Shown: one piece after another, positions 24,741 to 32,500 of the stretch | Position numbering within the stretch: the first letter of the stretch is position 1 | Layout: the number at the start of each line of letters is the position of its first letter | Origin: Chrysomallon squamiferum | Taxonomy: Eukaryota > Mollusca > Gastropoda > Neomphalida > Peltospiridae | DNA: 32,500 nucleotides | Direction of reading: 5' to 3' | NCBI GenBank assembly: GCA_012295275.1 | Contig: CM022669.1 | Span: forward strand, 1,235,573 to 1,268,072 | The notes under the pieces: model-generated | Seen by the model: only the letters and a program-made list of their open reading frames with translations | What the model was told of the DNA's origin: nothing | The model's database searches: none | Made by a program: the position numbers and the translations under genes

Positions 24741-24773
24741 GTTCCAAACAAAGAAACGCGAATCAAATCAAGC
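24741..24773 (+). CDS. Candidate duplicated micro-exon of the collagen tail
   Basis: Follows acceptor tattttcagtttcag. Read in phase 1 it gives GSKQRNANQIK, with a weaker donor gtaaca after 33 bases, keeping phase 1. Its sequence aligns with the micro-exon at 24564: both run from gt, through caaacaa and agaa, to atcaag. This suggests a tandem exon duplication. Without the donor the frame stops 18 bases further on, so it could instead be an alternative terminal exon. Either use would preserve the upstream reading frame. No transcript evidence is available. Confidence 0.4.
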
Positions 24774-25337
24774 GTAACATTGTTTGCTGATAATGTAGAA
24801 AATTACAAAACTCTCAGTCAGAATTAATCGCTAAATTAGCAGTAGATTACATCTCAACTCAGACAATGCAAACTAATTTTAGTAAGATAACGTTTCTGTT
24901 CCTTGTGGACTGGAAGAGAAACGAAATGGACGAAATCGCATCGGACAAAACCCTAAAATATCGCTAATCTGGACAAAACCGTGTGGACACACCTGTTCTA
25001 GAAAACTAAAGTTTAAAAACGATTTGACACACGTGTACTAGAAAACAGAGACAAAGAGAGACCTGGACAAATCGTTCAAACGTTTAAAACACGTATAATA
25101 GAAAACAACAGAACGTTTAAATCTCTGACACACATGAAATAGAAAAGAGAAGTCAACGATGGAACTCATTAATGACTTGTGTAAAAAGTAGATTATCAAC
25201 TGAAATTAGTTTAGTTCGAATTACCTCGGCTTACGGCTACAAATACCAAGGGGTTAAGAAACGTGTCAGGTTATTAACATGGCAAACCGGTTCACAACAC
25301 CACTTTGTGTTCACAATACGTAAAACAATGACAATAA

Positions 25338-25343
25338 CATACA

Positions 25344-25377
<34 letters not shown>

Positions 25378-25451
25378 AACATACATACATATATACATAC
25401 ATACATAAACATACATACATACATACATACATAAACATACATACATACATT
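25338..25451. repeat. (ATAC)n microsatellite
   Basis: ATAC units with ATATAA and AAAC interruptions. Confidence 0.93.
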
Positions 25452-25570
25452 TTTTTTACCAAGTGACGTTTTGAAAACAGATAAAAATGAAAAATAATTA
25501 GTAGTAAACGATTAAAAGATGATGATGATAAAGAGTGCTTATGTTAATAATTATCTGCAGTCACCATTAC

Positions 25571-25741
<171 letters not shown>

Positions 25742-26109
25742 TTTGAAATAAATATAGGTATTATTCATTCCAAATTATAAACGGTAAACGTAGACACAAA
25801 AGAAAAAAAAAAAAGAACTCTGGAACTGGATATATTTTGTTCCAATGGAACTGCCATATTTTTTCACTAGAGTGAATTTTAATACAGAGATTACCACGAG
25901 TCGTTCAGCATCGGTGACTTAGGTTGAGTACGCATGCCCACCAATTTTATACCAATCCTAATTAGTAGTAATTTTTAAAATATCACTTTCACTCTTTATT
26001 TAATTACTTGGTAAATTCGTTTGGCAATTTTGATTTGAATATTTTATACAAAAAAGTTAATTAACTGATTAATTAATTAATTAATTTATTTATTTATTAT
26101 TATTATTAG

Positions 26110-26181
26110 CTTCCATGCAGTTGGACAGGTATGTTCAGACTGAAGAGGCTGAACCGGAAGGAGAATGGGCTATGTGTCAAG
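26110..26181 (+). CDS. Collagen-like gene, acidic tail exon
   Basis: 72 bases, phase 1 at both ends, acceptor supplied by a TTA microsatellite (attattattag), donor gtaatc. The peptide, with the split Ala codon, is ASMQLDRYVQTEE followed by AEPEGEWAMCQ. It is non-collagenous, acidic and has one Cys. No domain is recognised. The exon is supported by an open frame in the required phase and by symmetrical junctions like all its neighbours. It probably forms part of a stalk between the triple helix and the C-terminal hydrophobic segment. Confidence 0.75.
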
Positions 26182-26651
26182 GTAATCTATCATTATCACG
26201 TGACTTTTTTTCTATTTTTTTCACATAAAATGCAAAGATAAATGTAATCAGCAAGATAATTTAATAATTATTTATACATTTTAAATTTTAAATTTTATGA
26301 TATTTTATTTATTACCAAAAGAAATTAAACATACGTCTGTTTTGACGTCGTAATTAGACTCGATGATGAAACCATGTATATTTACTGAAAATTAAACAAT
26401 TTTAAATAATTTAATACATTATACCATTGTAAAACAAGAACATAGACTGAATGTTACCTAGTAAGTGCATTCATATTTCAAAATTATCCAATTAGATACC
26501 AAATTAATAAGCATAGAAAATATTTCACGTTACTAAGCAAAACCATTCATGACGTAACATAATTCATGACGTCATTAACAATGTAAATAAAATATTGATT
26601 TATTTTTATATCATTTTATTTTATACATATATTTTATTATTTTGTTTTTAG
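26182..26651 (+). other. Short intron with CRE and E-box palindromes
   Basis: 470-base AT-rich intron. It holds TCACGTGAC at 26196-26204 and TGACGTCA at 26567-26574, both consensus-type palindromes for bHLH and CREB/ATF factors. Function is not shown. Confidence 0.6.
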
Positions 26652-26705
26652 TGCACTGTGTTGATAATTATCGGAGAACACGAACTACACTGAATGACGT
26701 AAAAG
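26652..26705 (+). CDS. Collagen-like gene, basic tail exon
   Basis: 54 bases, acceptor tttgtttttag, donor gtaagt, phase 1 both sides. The peptide is VHCVDNYRRTRTTLNDVK. Joined to the previous exon it forms CQVHC, a Cys-x3-Cys pair, so the tail has at least four cysteines counting the C-R-C knot. The charge is basic, in contrast to the acidic exon before it. No domain is recognised. Confidence 0.75.
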
Positions 26706-26769
26706 GTAAGTAAAAAAAAATAAGAAATACATTGACATACACACACATACATTGCACATAAACCCATAA

Positions 26770-26778
26770 ACACACACA

Positions 26779-26859
<81 letters not shown>
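26770..26859. repeat. (CA)n followed by (GA)n
   Basis: A CA run of about 26 bases joins a GA run of about 64 bases within a 232-base intron. Confidence 0.95.
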
Positions 26860-26860
<1 letters not shown>

Positions 26861-26937
26861 TTCAAAATATATTTTGCTTATTGTCAGTTTATTTGTTCGT
26901 TTGATCCTTTATTTATTTGTTTATTTATTTATTTCAG

Positions 26938-27011
26938 CTGATCCTATTCCACTAAGAAGTGAACCGTCAAATTCAATCCGACCAACAGCATCTCTTCTTT
27001 TACTGTTTGTT
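26938..27011 (+). CDS. Collagen-like gene, exon entering a hydrophobic segment
   Basis: Acceptor tttatttatttcag, then 74 bases to a strong donor GTAAGT at 27012. With the split Ala codon it reads ADPIPLRSEPSNSIRPTA and then SLLLLFV, ending at a codon boundary (phase 0), unlike every upstream junction. The hydrophobic start suggests a C-terminal membrane segment or GPI signal, with small residues (S, N, S) upstream as possible anchor sites. The frame also stays open through the donor to a stop at 27195-27197, so intron retention is possible. Which 3' end is used cannot be settled from DNA alone. Confidence 0.65.
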
Positions 27012-27197
27012 GTAAGTATTGTTACAACATTACTACTACTGCTACTACAACAGCAACTACAACCGCAACAGCGGCTACTTCTAATTTTCACCGTGAGCAC
27101 CGTTATTGTGGATAGAAATCGTTTTGATATCCTGCAAATACATTTTTTACTTGATTTTCAATTATATCATAATGGGGGTGGTTATTTTAAAAATTAA
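27012..27197 (+). CDS. Alternative read-through tail of the collagen-like gene (low confidence)
   Basis: If the donor at 27012 is ignored the frame continues for 61 residues. It passes through a Leu-rich and then Gln-rich stretch (SIVTTLLLLLLQQQLQPQQ) encoded by CTA/CAA-type trinucleotides and stops at 27195. An AATAAA lies at 27208-27213. The simple-sequence coding and the strong donor argue that this is normally intron. Confidence 0.22.
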   Translation, partial: VSIVTTLLLLLLQQQLQPQQRLLLIFTVSTVIVDRNRFDILQIHFLLDFQLYHNGGGYFKN

Positions 27198-27289
27198 GAA
27201 TCTCAACAATAAATATATTTAAGAATTCATTTTTTTTTCTCTCGTATTCATTTCATAAATCACATTTATCATGAATAGATCAGAAGTTA

Positions 27290-28375
27290 TTAAAGTTTAC
27301 TGTGTAGCTGAAATTTATTACAAGTGATGTTTAGAATAGTTTACTGTGTGTACTTTTATTTATTACAAGTGATGTTTACAATTGTTTACTGTTACTACTG
27401 TTATATATAACAAATAATGTTTAGAATTGTTTACTGTGTGTAGTTGTTATTTATTACAAGTCATGTTTACAACTATTTACTGTTATTTATTACAAGTGAT
27501 GTTTACACTTGTTTACTGTTATTTATTACAAGTGATGTTTACAATTGTTTACTGTTACTACTGTTATATATAACAGAATAGTTTACTGTGTGTACTTTTA
27601 TTTATTACAAGTGATGTTTAGAATAGTTTACTGTGTGTACTTTTATTTATTACAAGTCATGTTTACAATTGTTTACTGTTACTACTGTTATATATAACAA
27701 ATGATGTTTAGAATTGTTTACTGCGTGTAGTTGTTATTTATTACAAGTCATGTTTACAACTATTTACTGTTATTTATTACAAGTGATGTTTACACTTGTT
27801 TACTGTTATTTATTACAAGTGATGTTTACAATTGTTTACTGTTGTTTGTTACAAGTGATGTTTACTTTTGTTTACTGTTTGTTGCGAGTGATGTTTACAG
27901 TTGTTTACTGTTTTTATTACAAGTGATGTTTACAGTTGTTTATTGTTGTTTGTTACAAGTGATGTTTACTATTGTTTACTGTTGTTTGTTGCGAGTGATG
28001 TTTACAGTTGTTTACTGTTTTTATTACAAGTGATGTTTACAGTTGTTTACTGTTGTTTATTACAAGTGATGTTTATAGTAGTTTACTGTTGTTTATTACA
28101 AGTGATGTTTACAGTAGTTTACTGTTGTTTATTACAAGTGATGTTTACAGTAGTTTACTGTCGTTTATTACAAGTGATGTTTACAGTAGTTTACTGTCGT
28201 TTGTTACAAGTGATGTTTACACTAGTTTACTGTCGTTTGTTACAAGTGATGTTTACACTAGTTTACTGTCGTTTATTACAAGTGATGTTTACAGTAGTTT
28301 ACTGTTGTTTATTACAAGTGATGTTTACACTAGTTTACTGTTGTTTATTACAAGTGATGTTTACACTAGTTTATT
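27290..28375. repeat. 36-bp minisatellite with an internal 287-bp shift duplication
   Basis: Units of the type gtttactgttgtttattaca plus agtgatgtttacag repeat at 36-base spacing in the 3' half (for example 28081 and 28117). The 5' half is more diverged, and a block with tagttgttatttatt at 27441 recurs at 27728, 287 bases later. The array ends about 14 bases before a candidate terminal exon. Because 36 is a multiple of three, overlapping open frames appear that are not genes. Confidence 0.95.
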
Positions 28376-28389
28376 AACGTGTTTTTCAG

Positions 28390-28422
28390 ACGCTGTCACG
28401 CTTGGCTGCCTGTCTCTTTTAG
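28390..28422 (+). CDS. Candidate terminal coding exon, GPI-signal-like ending
   Basis: Acceptor cgtgtttttcag; in the phase set by the donor at 27012 it reads TLSRLAACLF and stops at 28420-28422. The joined C-terminus would be ASLLLLFVTLSRLAACLF, a hydrophobic run reaching the very end of the protein, as in GPI-anchor signals, although one Arg lies inside it. Unique, less AT-rich sequence continues to an AATAAA at 28759, which would make a 3' UTR of about 340 bases. A second acceptor (ctgtctcttttag) at 28422 would give a different, polar ending. Confidence 0.4.
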   Translation, partial: TLSRLAACLF

Positions 28423-28758
28423 ACATTTCACTCTTCTGTCTGTAACCCGCGGGAATGAGCCAGGGATCTCACTTGATGTAGGAAACAACGAACGGACGCA
28501 GCGAACTTCTTATCTGGCCTCGGTTTCCAGGAAATGACGTCAATATCGCAAACAAATATTTTTTAGTGGACTGACCAATCAGCTATGCATTCGTGTTATA
28601 CTCTGTTACAGTCTGGAGATACTTAAATGGACACAATGGTTGTGATGGTAACTGACACTGACATTTCAGAATTCTAGGAATGGTGGTGGGGGGATACTTT
28701 TATTTCTAAGAACATATATTTACAACGTAACAGATTGTGCTTATGAAATATGACCTGA

Positions 28759-28799
28759 AATAAATAAATAAATAAACAAATAAATAAATAAATAAATAC
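28759..28799. repeat. (AAAT)n tract containing AATAAA signals
   Basis: TAAA units with one CAAA interruption. The first AATAAA, at 28759-28764, could act as the polyadenylation signal of the 28390 exon, but such hexamers are expected by chance in this tract. Confidence 0.85.
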
Positions 28800-29254
28800 A
28801 TATAATAAAATCATGACTAAATCATCTGAATTTTCTAATTATTGTTCTGTGTAAAGTAAAGAAATATACTTTAAAGATTCTTTTTTCTTTTTTGTGTTTG
28901 TTATTTTTTTCTTTTCTTTCACTCCCGTTTCTCTCTTTGTTTTTAACGCATATTTCATGATACATTTGTTTTATTTAAGTCTTGTAACTTGTTACATAAT
29001 TCAGTGGTCGGTTATAGGACTTCACTTTCTTGTCATGATAAATTACACAGCGTCAGCTGTCATTTTAAATCATTGTAACTGTTTGTACTGTTTATAAAGT
29101 GTTAATTTTATATTTATGATGTTTTATTTGCTTAAAAATGTGTTGATGTTAACTGCACTTATTTCATGTGTATTAATCACGTAGATCAAAGTGATTAATA
29201 ATTTTAAACGTCATAAGTATATATACATAATGTTAATTTAAAACGATATGTGTT
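28800..29254. other. AT-rich sequence, no supported gene
   Basis: A plus-strand open frame at 28894-29097 is hydrophobic because the sequence is T-rich. It has no recognisable feature. Confidence 0.45.
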
Positions 29255-29520
29255 ATATTGAATTTAAAGTTTATAACTATAATTGTATATTAATTTTAAA
29301 CGTTATAACTAAATATATTAATTTTAAATGTTATAACTGTATCATATTAATTGTAAACGTTATAACTATATAAATTTTAAATGTTATAACTGTATGTTAT
29401 ATTAATTTTAAATGTTACAGTTTTGTGTTATATTAATTTTTAATGTTATAACTGTGTGTTATATTAATTTTAAACGTTACAACTGTGTGTTATTTTAAAC
29501 GTTACAACTATATGTTATAC
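29255..29520. repeat. 31-bp diverged minisatellite
   Basis: Units like ttaattttaaacgttataac plus tgtgtgttata recur at 31-base spacing where best preserved (29402, 29433, 29464). Confidence 0.88.
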
Positions 29521-29680
29521 ACACAACATGCAGGCAGATATACATAGCTCACGTGTAACGGGTTGTAAGATGTTTGATTTCTTTTTACATTATTATTTTG
29601 CTTGTTTATTTTTATTCATTTTTATCTCTACAAATTTCTCCCACTTTGTTGTTATTCTAACAGGATCTGAATACAATTTC

Positions 29681-29790
<110 letters not shown>

Positions 29791-29814
29791 TTTCGTCTTC
29801 ACTATTTTTATTTA

Positions 29815-29863
<49 letters not shown>

Positions 29864-29885
29864 ATTAATATTTAATTTATTTCAG

Positions 29886-29945
29886 GTTTGCTGTCTATGT
29901 ATATATTTCAGTATGTATATTTATCTTGCATTTTGGAGAAAATAA
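29886..29945 (+). CDS. Candidate alternative terminal exon, transmembrane ending
   Basis: Acceptor aatttatttcag; in the phase set by the donor at 27012 it reads VCCLCIYFSMYIYLAFWRK and stops within AATAAA at 29941-29946. A GT-rich stretch follows about 20 bases later, the usual layout of a poly(A) site. Joined to the upstream exon it gives about 26 uncharged residues closed by Arg-Lys, a good single-pass helix with a positive cytoplasmic end. T-rich DNA easily encodes hydrophobic residues, so coincidence is possible. It would make a 2.9-kb last intron. Confidence 0.35.
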   Translation, partial: VCCLCIYFSMYIYLAFWRK

Positions 29946-30050
29946 ATATAAAATACGTATTCAAACGTGTTTTTGTTTTCTCTCTCACTTTCAAACATAT
30001 ACACAGTCAGTAACGTTCTGAGCAGGAACATAAAAAATTAAAATAAATAA

Positions 30051-30085
30051 AAGATAACTAAATAACTAAATAACTAAATAACTAC

Positions 30086-30119
<34 letters not shown>

Positions 30120-30190
30120 GGATGGATGGATGGATGGATGGATGGATGGATGGATGGATGGATAAATAAATAAATAAAGTAAATAAAATA
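30051..30190. repeat. AACTAAAT units, (ATAG)n, (GATG)n and (AAAT)n
   Basis: Four adjoining tetranucleotide-type repeats. AAAT-rich sequence continues to about 30300. Confidence 0.92.
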
Positions 30191-30300
30191 AAACAGAATT
30201 AAATTAAATTAATAGAGTAAAATCACTATTAAATATCAATCAGTAAAGGAAAACAATAAAATAAAATAAAAAATCATAAAATAAATAAAATAAAGGAATA

Positions 30301-30621
30301 TTACGCGACAGATATAAAATCGCTTTTATTTCTTTTTTCCTTTTAAATCTTTTTTAGCCTCAAACACTTTTTAGTATTTTCTCCAAAATGACTTTTGTTA
30401 CCAAGACAACAAGTTGTACGTCACATCTTTCTCCACTAATCTTAAAGATAAGTAAACTAAATATCACTGTTACCAGTTTCATTTATCTTTTATCTTCAGC
30501 TAGTTTTCCTTCGTTCTTTAATATGATTTCTTTAATTTTTATTTTGATTTTATGCTTTTATTTTATTTATTTTTGTATCTATATGTGGCTGGATTACAGG
30601 CTGCAGGCAATTATTTATAGA
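30301..30621. other. T-rich sequence, no supported gene
   Basis: A plus-strand open frame from 30388 runs through here into the ATGT repeat. Its hydrophobic composition follows from T-richness and no domain is seen. Confidence 0.45.
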
Positions 30622-30830
30622 GGTATGCATGTATATGTATGTATGTATATATGCATGTATGTGTATGTATGTATGTATGTATGTATGTGTATGTATGCAT
30701 GTATGTATGCATGCATGTATGTATGTACGCATGTATGTGTGAGTGAATGTACGCATGTACGTATATATGTTTGCATTATGTACGTACGTACGTATGTACA
30801 TAAATATGTATGTATGTATTTATGAATGTA
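30622..30830. repeat. (ATGT)n tract
   Basis: Degenerate GTAT/GCAT/GTAC tetranucleotides, open on both strands because of composition. Confidence 0.92.
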
Positions 30831-31024
30831 TTGTATATCTCAGATTTATGTTTGTGTTGAAGATTTTATTTTAAAATCAATATGGCAGAGGAACTGTTGA
30901 TTTGAAAAACAGATCGATTGAAACGTTTCTACAATTACTGACTTTGCATTGTGATGTTATCGATGTACAGCTACACAAGAAATTGTCACTCTGAGTGTGG
31001 TCATCAGACTCCATTTTCTTTCAG

Positions 31025-31128
31025 ATCAGCTCGTCTCGTTTGTGGCTAACATATTTTGCTTCGTGTCGCAGCCTTTAGAAAGCGTCTCCTTGGAGATCTG
31101 GAACAATGAAGATTTATTAGGCGGCCAG
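31025..31128 (+). CDS. Candidate internal exon of an unknown gene
   Basis: Preceded by a strong pyrimidine tract (ctccattttctttcag) and followed by cag|gtaggg. Only one frame is open, entering in phase 1 and leaving in phase 0. It encodes QLVSFVANIFCFVSQ and then PLESVSLEIWNNEDLLGGQ. The second half, with alternating hydrophobics, a Trp, acidic/Asn residues and Gly-Gly, is reminiscent by eye of the strand and loop late in C2 domains, but the match is too short to claim. A second acceptor at 31061 would give a 67-base exon starting at PLESV. It lies beyond the likely 3' ends of the collagen-like gene, although entry phase 1 is also compatible with that gene's exons. Confidence 0.35.
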
Positions 31129-31333
31129 GTAGGGCGTGAAAAACAAAAATTAAAAATTCTTTCTTTTCTGATAAATATCTAAACGTAGATCCAGATCTGA
31201 ACTGTGTTGAACTAACGGCAATGTTATCAGCGAAAATGAAAATATCTAACTGTCTGTTAATTTGTCAACAAGATCAATGAAAATGACATCAGAACAGTTC
31301 TGTCAAGTAATAACAACAACAACAACCATGCAC
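31129..31333. other. Unique sequence, no supported feature
   Basis: Nothing recognisable; the frame of the preceding candidate exon stops at 31180-31182 if not spliced. Confidence 0.5.
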
Positions 31334-31429
<96 letters not shown>

Positions 31430-31430
31430 T
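31334..31430. repeat. (AAT)n microsatellite
   Basis: Pure AAT run of about 95 bases. Confidence 0.96.
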
Positions 31431-31674
31431 GTTAGTTATTATTGTTCTAAAAGCTTTTCATTTAGGGGAAAGATACTCTACGAAAGTTAAGTAAATAAAC
31501 CTGTAAGAGTTATCTTTCTTGAATGCCAGTTTCCAGCTGATTAAAATCATTTATTACGAGGCGTGTTGTATTTTTCTTTCTTTCTTCCCCCGCCCCTCTT
31601 TTTGTTTTTTTTCAACAACAATACTGGCTCGGTTATTAAAACCTGTTTTCTTTTACGGACAGAATTAAATAACT

Positions 31675-31812
<138 letters not shown>

Positions 31813-31813
31813 A

Positions 31814-31930
31814 ATGGAGGAAAAATTGTCCATCCTCTATCTAAGTTTCCTCGCCATCTTTCACGTGTTTTTAAGTATGTTTCTAGTACGCCGGGAACAA
31901 ACAACGCTAATAAAAACATTACAAGCAGAA
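31814..31930 (+). CDS. Candidate first coding exon of a single-pass membrane protein
   Basis: ATG in a favourable context (A at -3, G at +4), with an in-frame stop just upstream at 31805. The frame reads MEEK, a 21-residue hydrophobic segment (residues 5-25, LSILYLSFLAIFHVFLSMFLV spaced around one His), then RREQTTLIKTLQAE, and meets a GTATGT donor at 31931 in phase 0 after 39 codons. Unspliced it would stop at 31961-31963 as a 49-residue peptide. The layout resembles the anchor exon of type II membrane proteins with a helical stalk, as found in gliomedin-like and membrane collagens. The flanking charges (acidic before, Arg-Arg after) do not favour type II orientation. No second exon is visible before the window ends, so the family is unknown. 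Confidence 0.45.
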
Positions 31931-32005
31931 GTATGTGTTGATATAAAGGACTGGACAATTTAGTGTCTGGTATAGACGCATGTTTAAATACTGGTGAAAA
32001 GCTAA

Positions 32006-32007
32006 AA

Positions 32008-32047
<40 letters not shown>

Positions 32048-32113
32048 AATAATAATTAAAATAATAATTAAAATAATAATTAAAATAATAATTAATTAAT
32101 TAATTAATAATAA

Positions 32114-32144
<31 letters not shown>

Positions 32145-32146
32145 AA
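32006..32146. repeat. (AAAT)n, AAT/TTAA units and (AAG)n
   Basis: Three adjoining simple repeats, ending with about 29 bases of AAG. Confidence 0.93.
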
Positions 32147-32347
32147 TTTAGCGAGAGCACCTGCTAGGAATGTATTTATGTTTTAAGTTTATCGAGTTAG
32201 TTTAGTGATAAAATCAAAGTGTGAAGTCCGTTTACAAATAAAAAATAACTGTACACTGATAGTGACCTAATCAGTAGATAACATTGTACACATTAATAAT
32301 AGTAGCTTAGATTTGTTTAGTTATCACCAGGACTCCACACAAACATA

Positions 32348-32432
32348 TTTTATTATTATTATTAATATTATTATGATTATTATTATTATTATTATTTATT
32401 ATTATTATTATCGTTGTTGTTGTTGTTGTTAA
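32348..32432. repeat. (ATT)n then (GTT)n
   Basis: ATT trinucleotides pass into GTT trinucleotides. Confidence 0.92.
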
Positions 32433-32500
32433 AATTAAACCGTAGTGAAATAGCAGTATCATTTGAGCCAATTTTTTTTTTACATTATAAAATACTGAGT

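Noticed and set aside
24900-25150. Loosely recurring tagaaaa blocks
   Set aside because: Spacing is irregular and the similarity is confined to a short A-rich core, too weak to call a tandem repeat.
27714-28445. Overlapping plus-strand frames of repeated MFTVVYC-like units
   Set aside because: The 36-bp minisatellite is open in more than one frame; no coding signal beyond the repeat.

Overview
The window is eukaryotic, AT-rich and crowded with microsatellites and minisatellites. Split genes, GT-AG introns and Gly-X-Y triplets mark it as animal DNA. The repeat load would suit a repeat-rich invertebrate such as a mollusc or another lophotrochozoan, but nothing in the sequence fixes the taxon. 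No tRNA, rRNA, CRISPR array or intact transposon gene was seen, and no minus-strand gene is supported.

The main gene is the 3' part of a plus-strand collagen-like gene. Six exons (12721-12765, 21962-22069, 22604-22720, 23039-23119, 23401-23481, 23901-24077) encode Gly-X-Y repeats. All internal junctions are phase 1, mostly splitting a glycine codon as G|GN, and the first five exons are whole multiples of 9 bases. Joined, they give a short collagenous stretch, one basic interruption with R-V-P-R and K-R sites, and 52 uninterrupted triplets ending in a Cys-x-Cys knot. Short phase-1 exons follow (24564-24590, possibly 24741-24773, 26110-26181, 26652-26705, 26938-27011) and encode a cysteine-bearing tail that becomes hydrophobic. 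The 5' exons, including the start codon, are not recognisable here and probably lie upstream.

The 3' end is ambiguous. A strong donor at 27012 is phase-compatible with terminal exons at 28390 and 29886, and reading through to 27197 is also possible. All three versions extend the hydrophobic run and are followed by an AATAAA. They would give a GPI-signal-like tail, a transmembrane helix, or an intron-retained tail.

Two further candidate exons lie downstream: 31025-31128, an internal-type exon of unknown family, and 31814-31930, a start exon with a hydrophobic anchor that probably begins the next gene.

Layout: 1-12720 is noncoding as far as can be seen, with 38-bp, 29-bp, 39-bp and 21-bp tandem arrays and a 253-bp inverted-repeat-bounded element. 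12766-21961 is a 9.2-kb intron ending in a 54-bp array. 21962-24077 is the dense collagen block. 24078-27011 holds the tail exons. 27012-30900 holds the alternative 3' ends and the 36-bp and 31-bp arrays. 30900-32500 holds the two downstream candidate exons.
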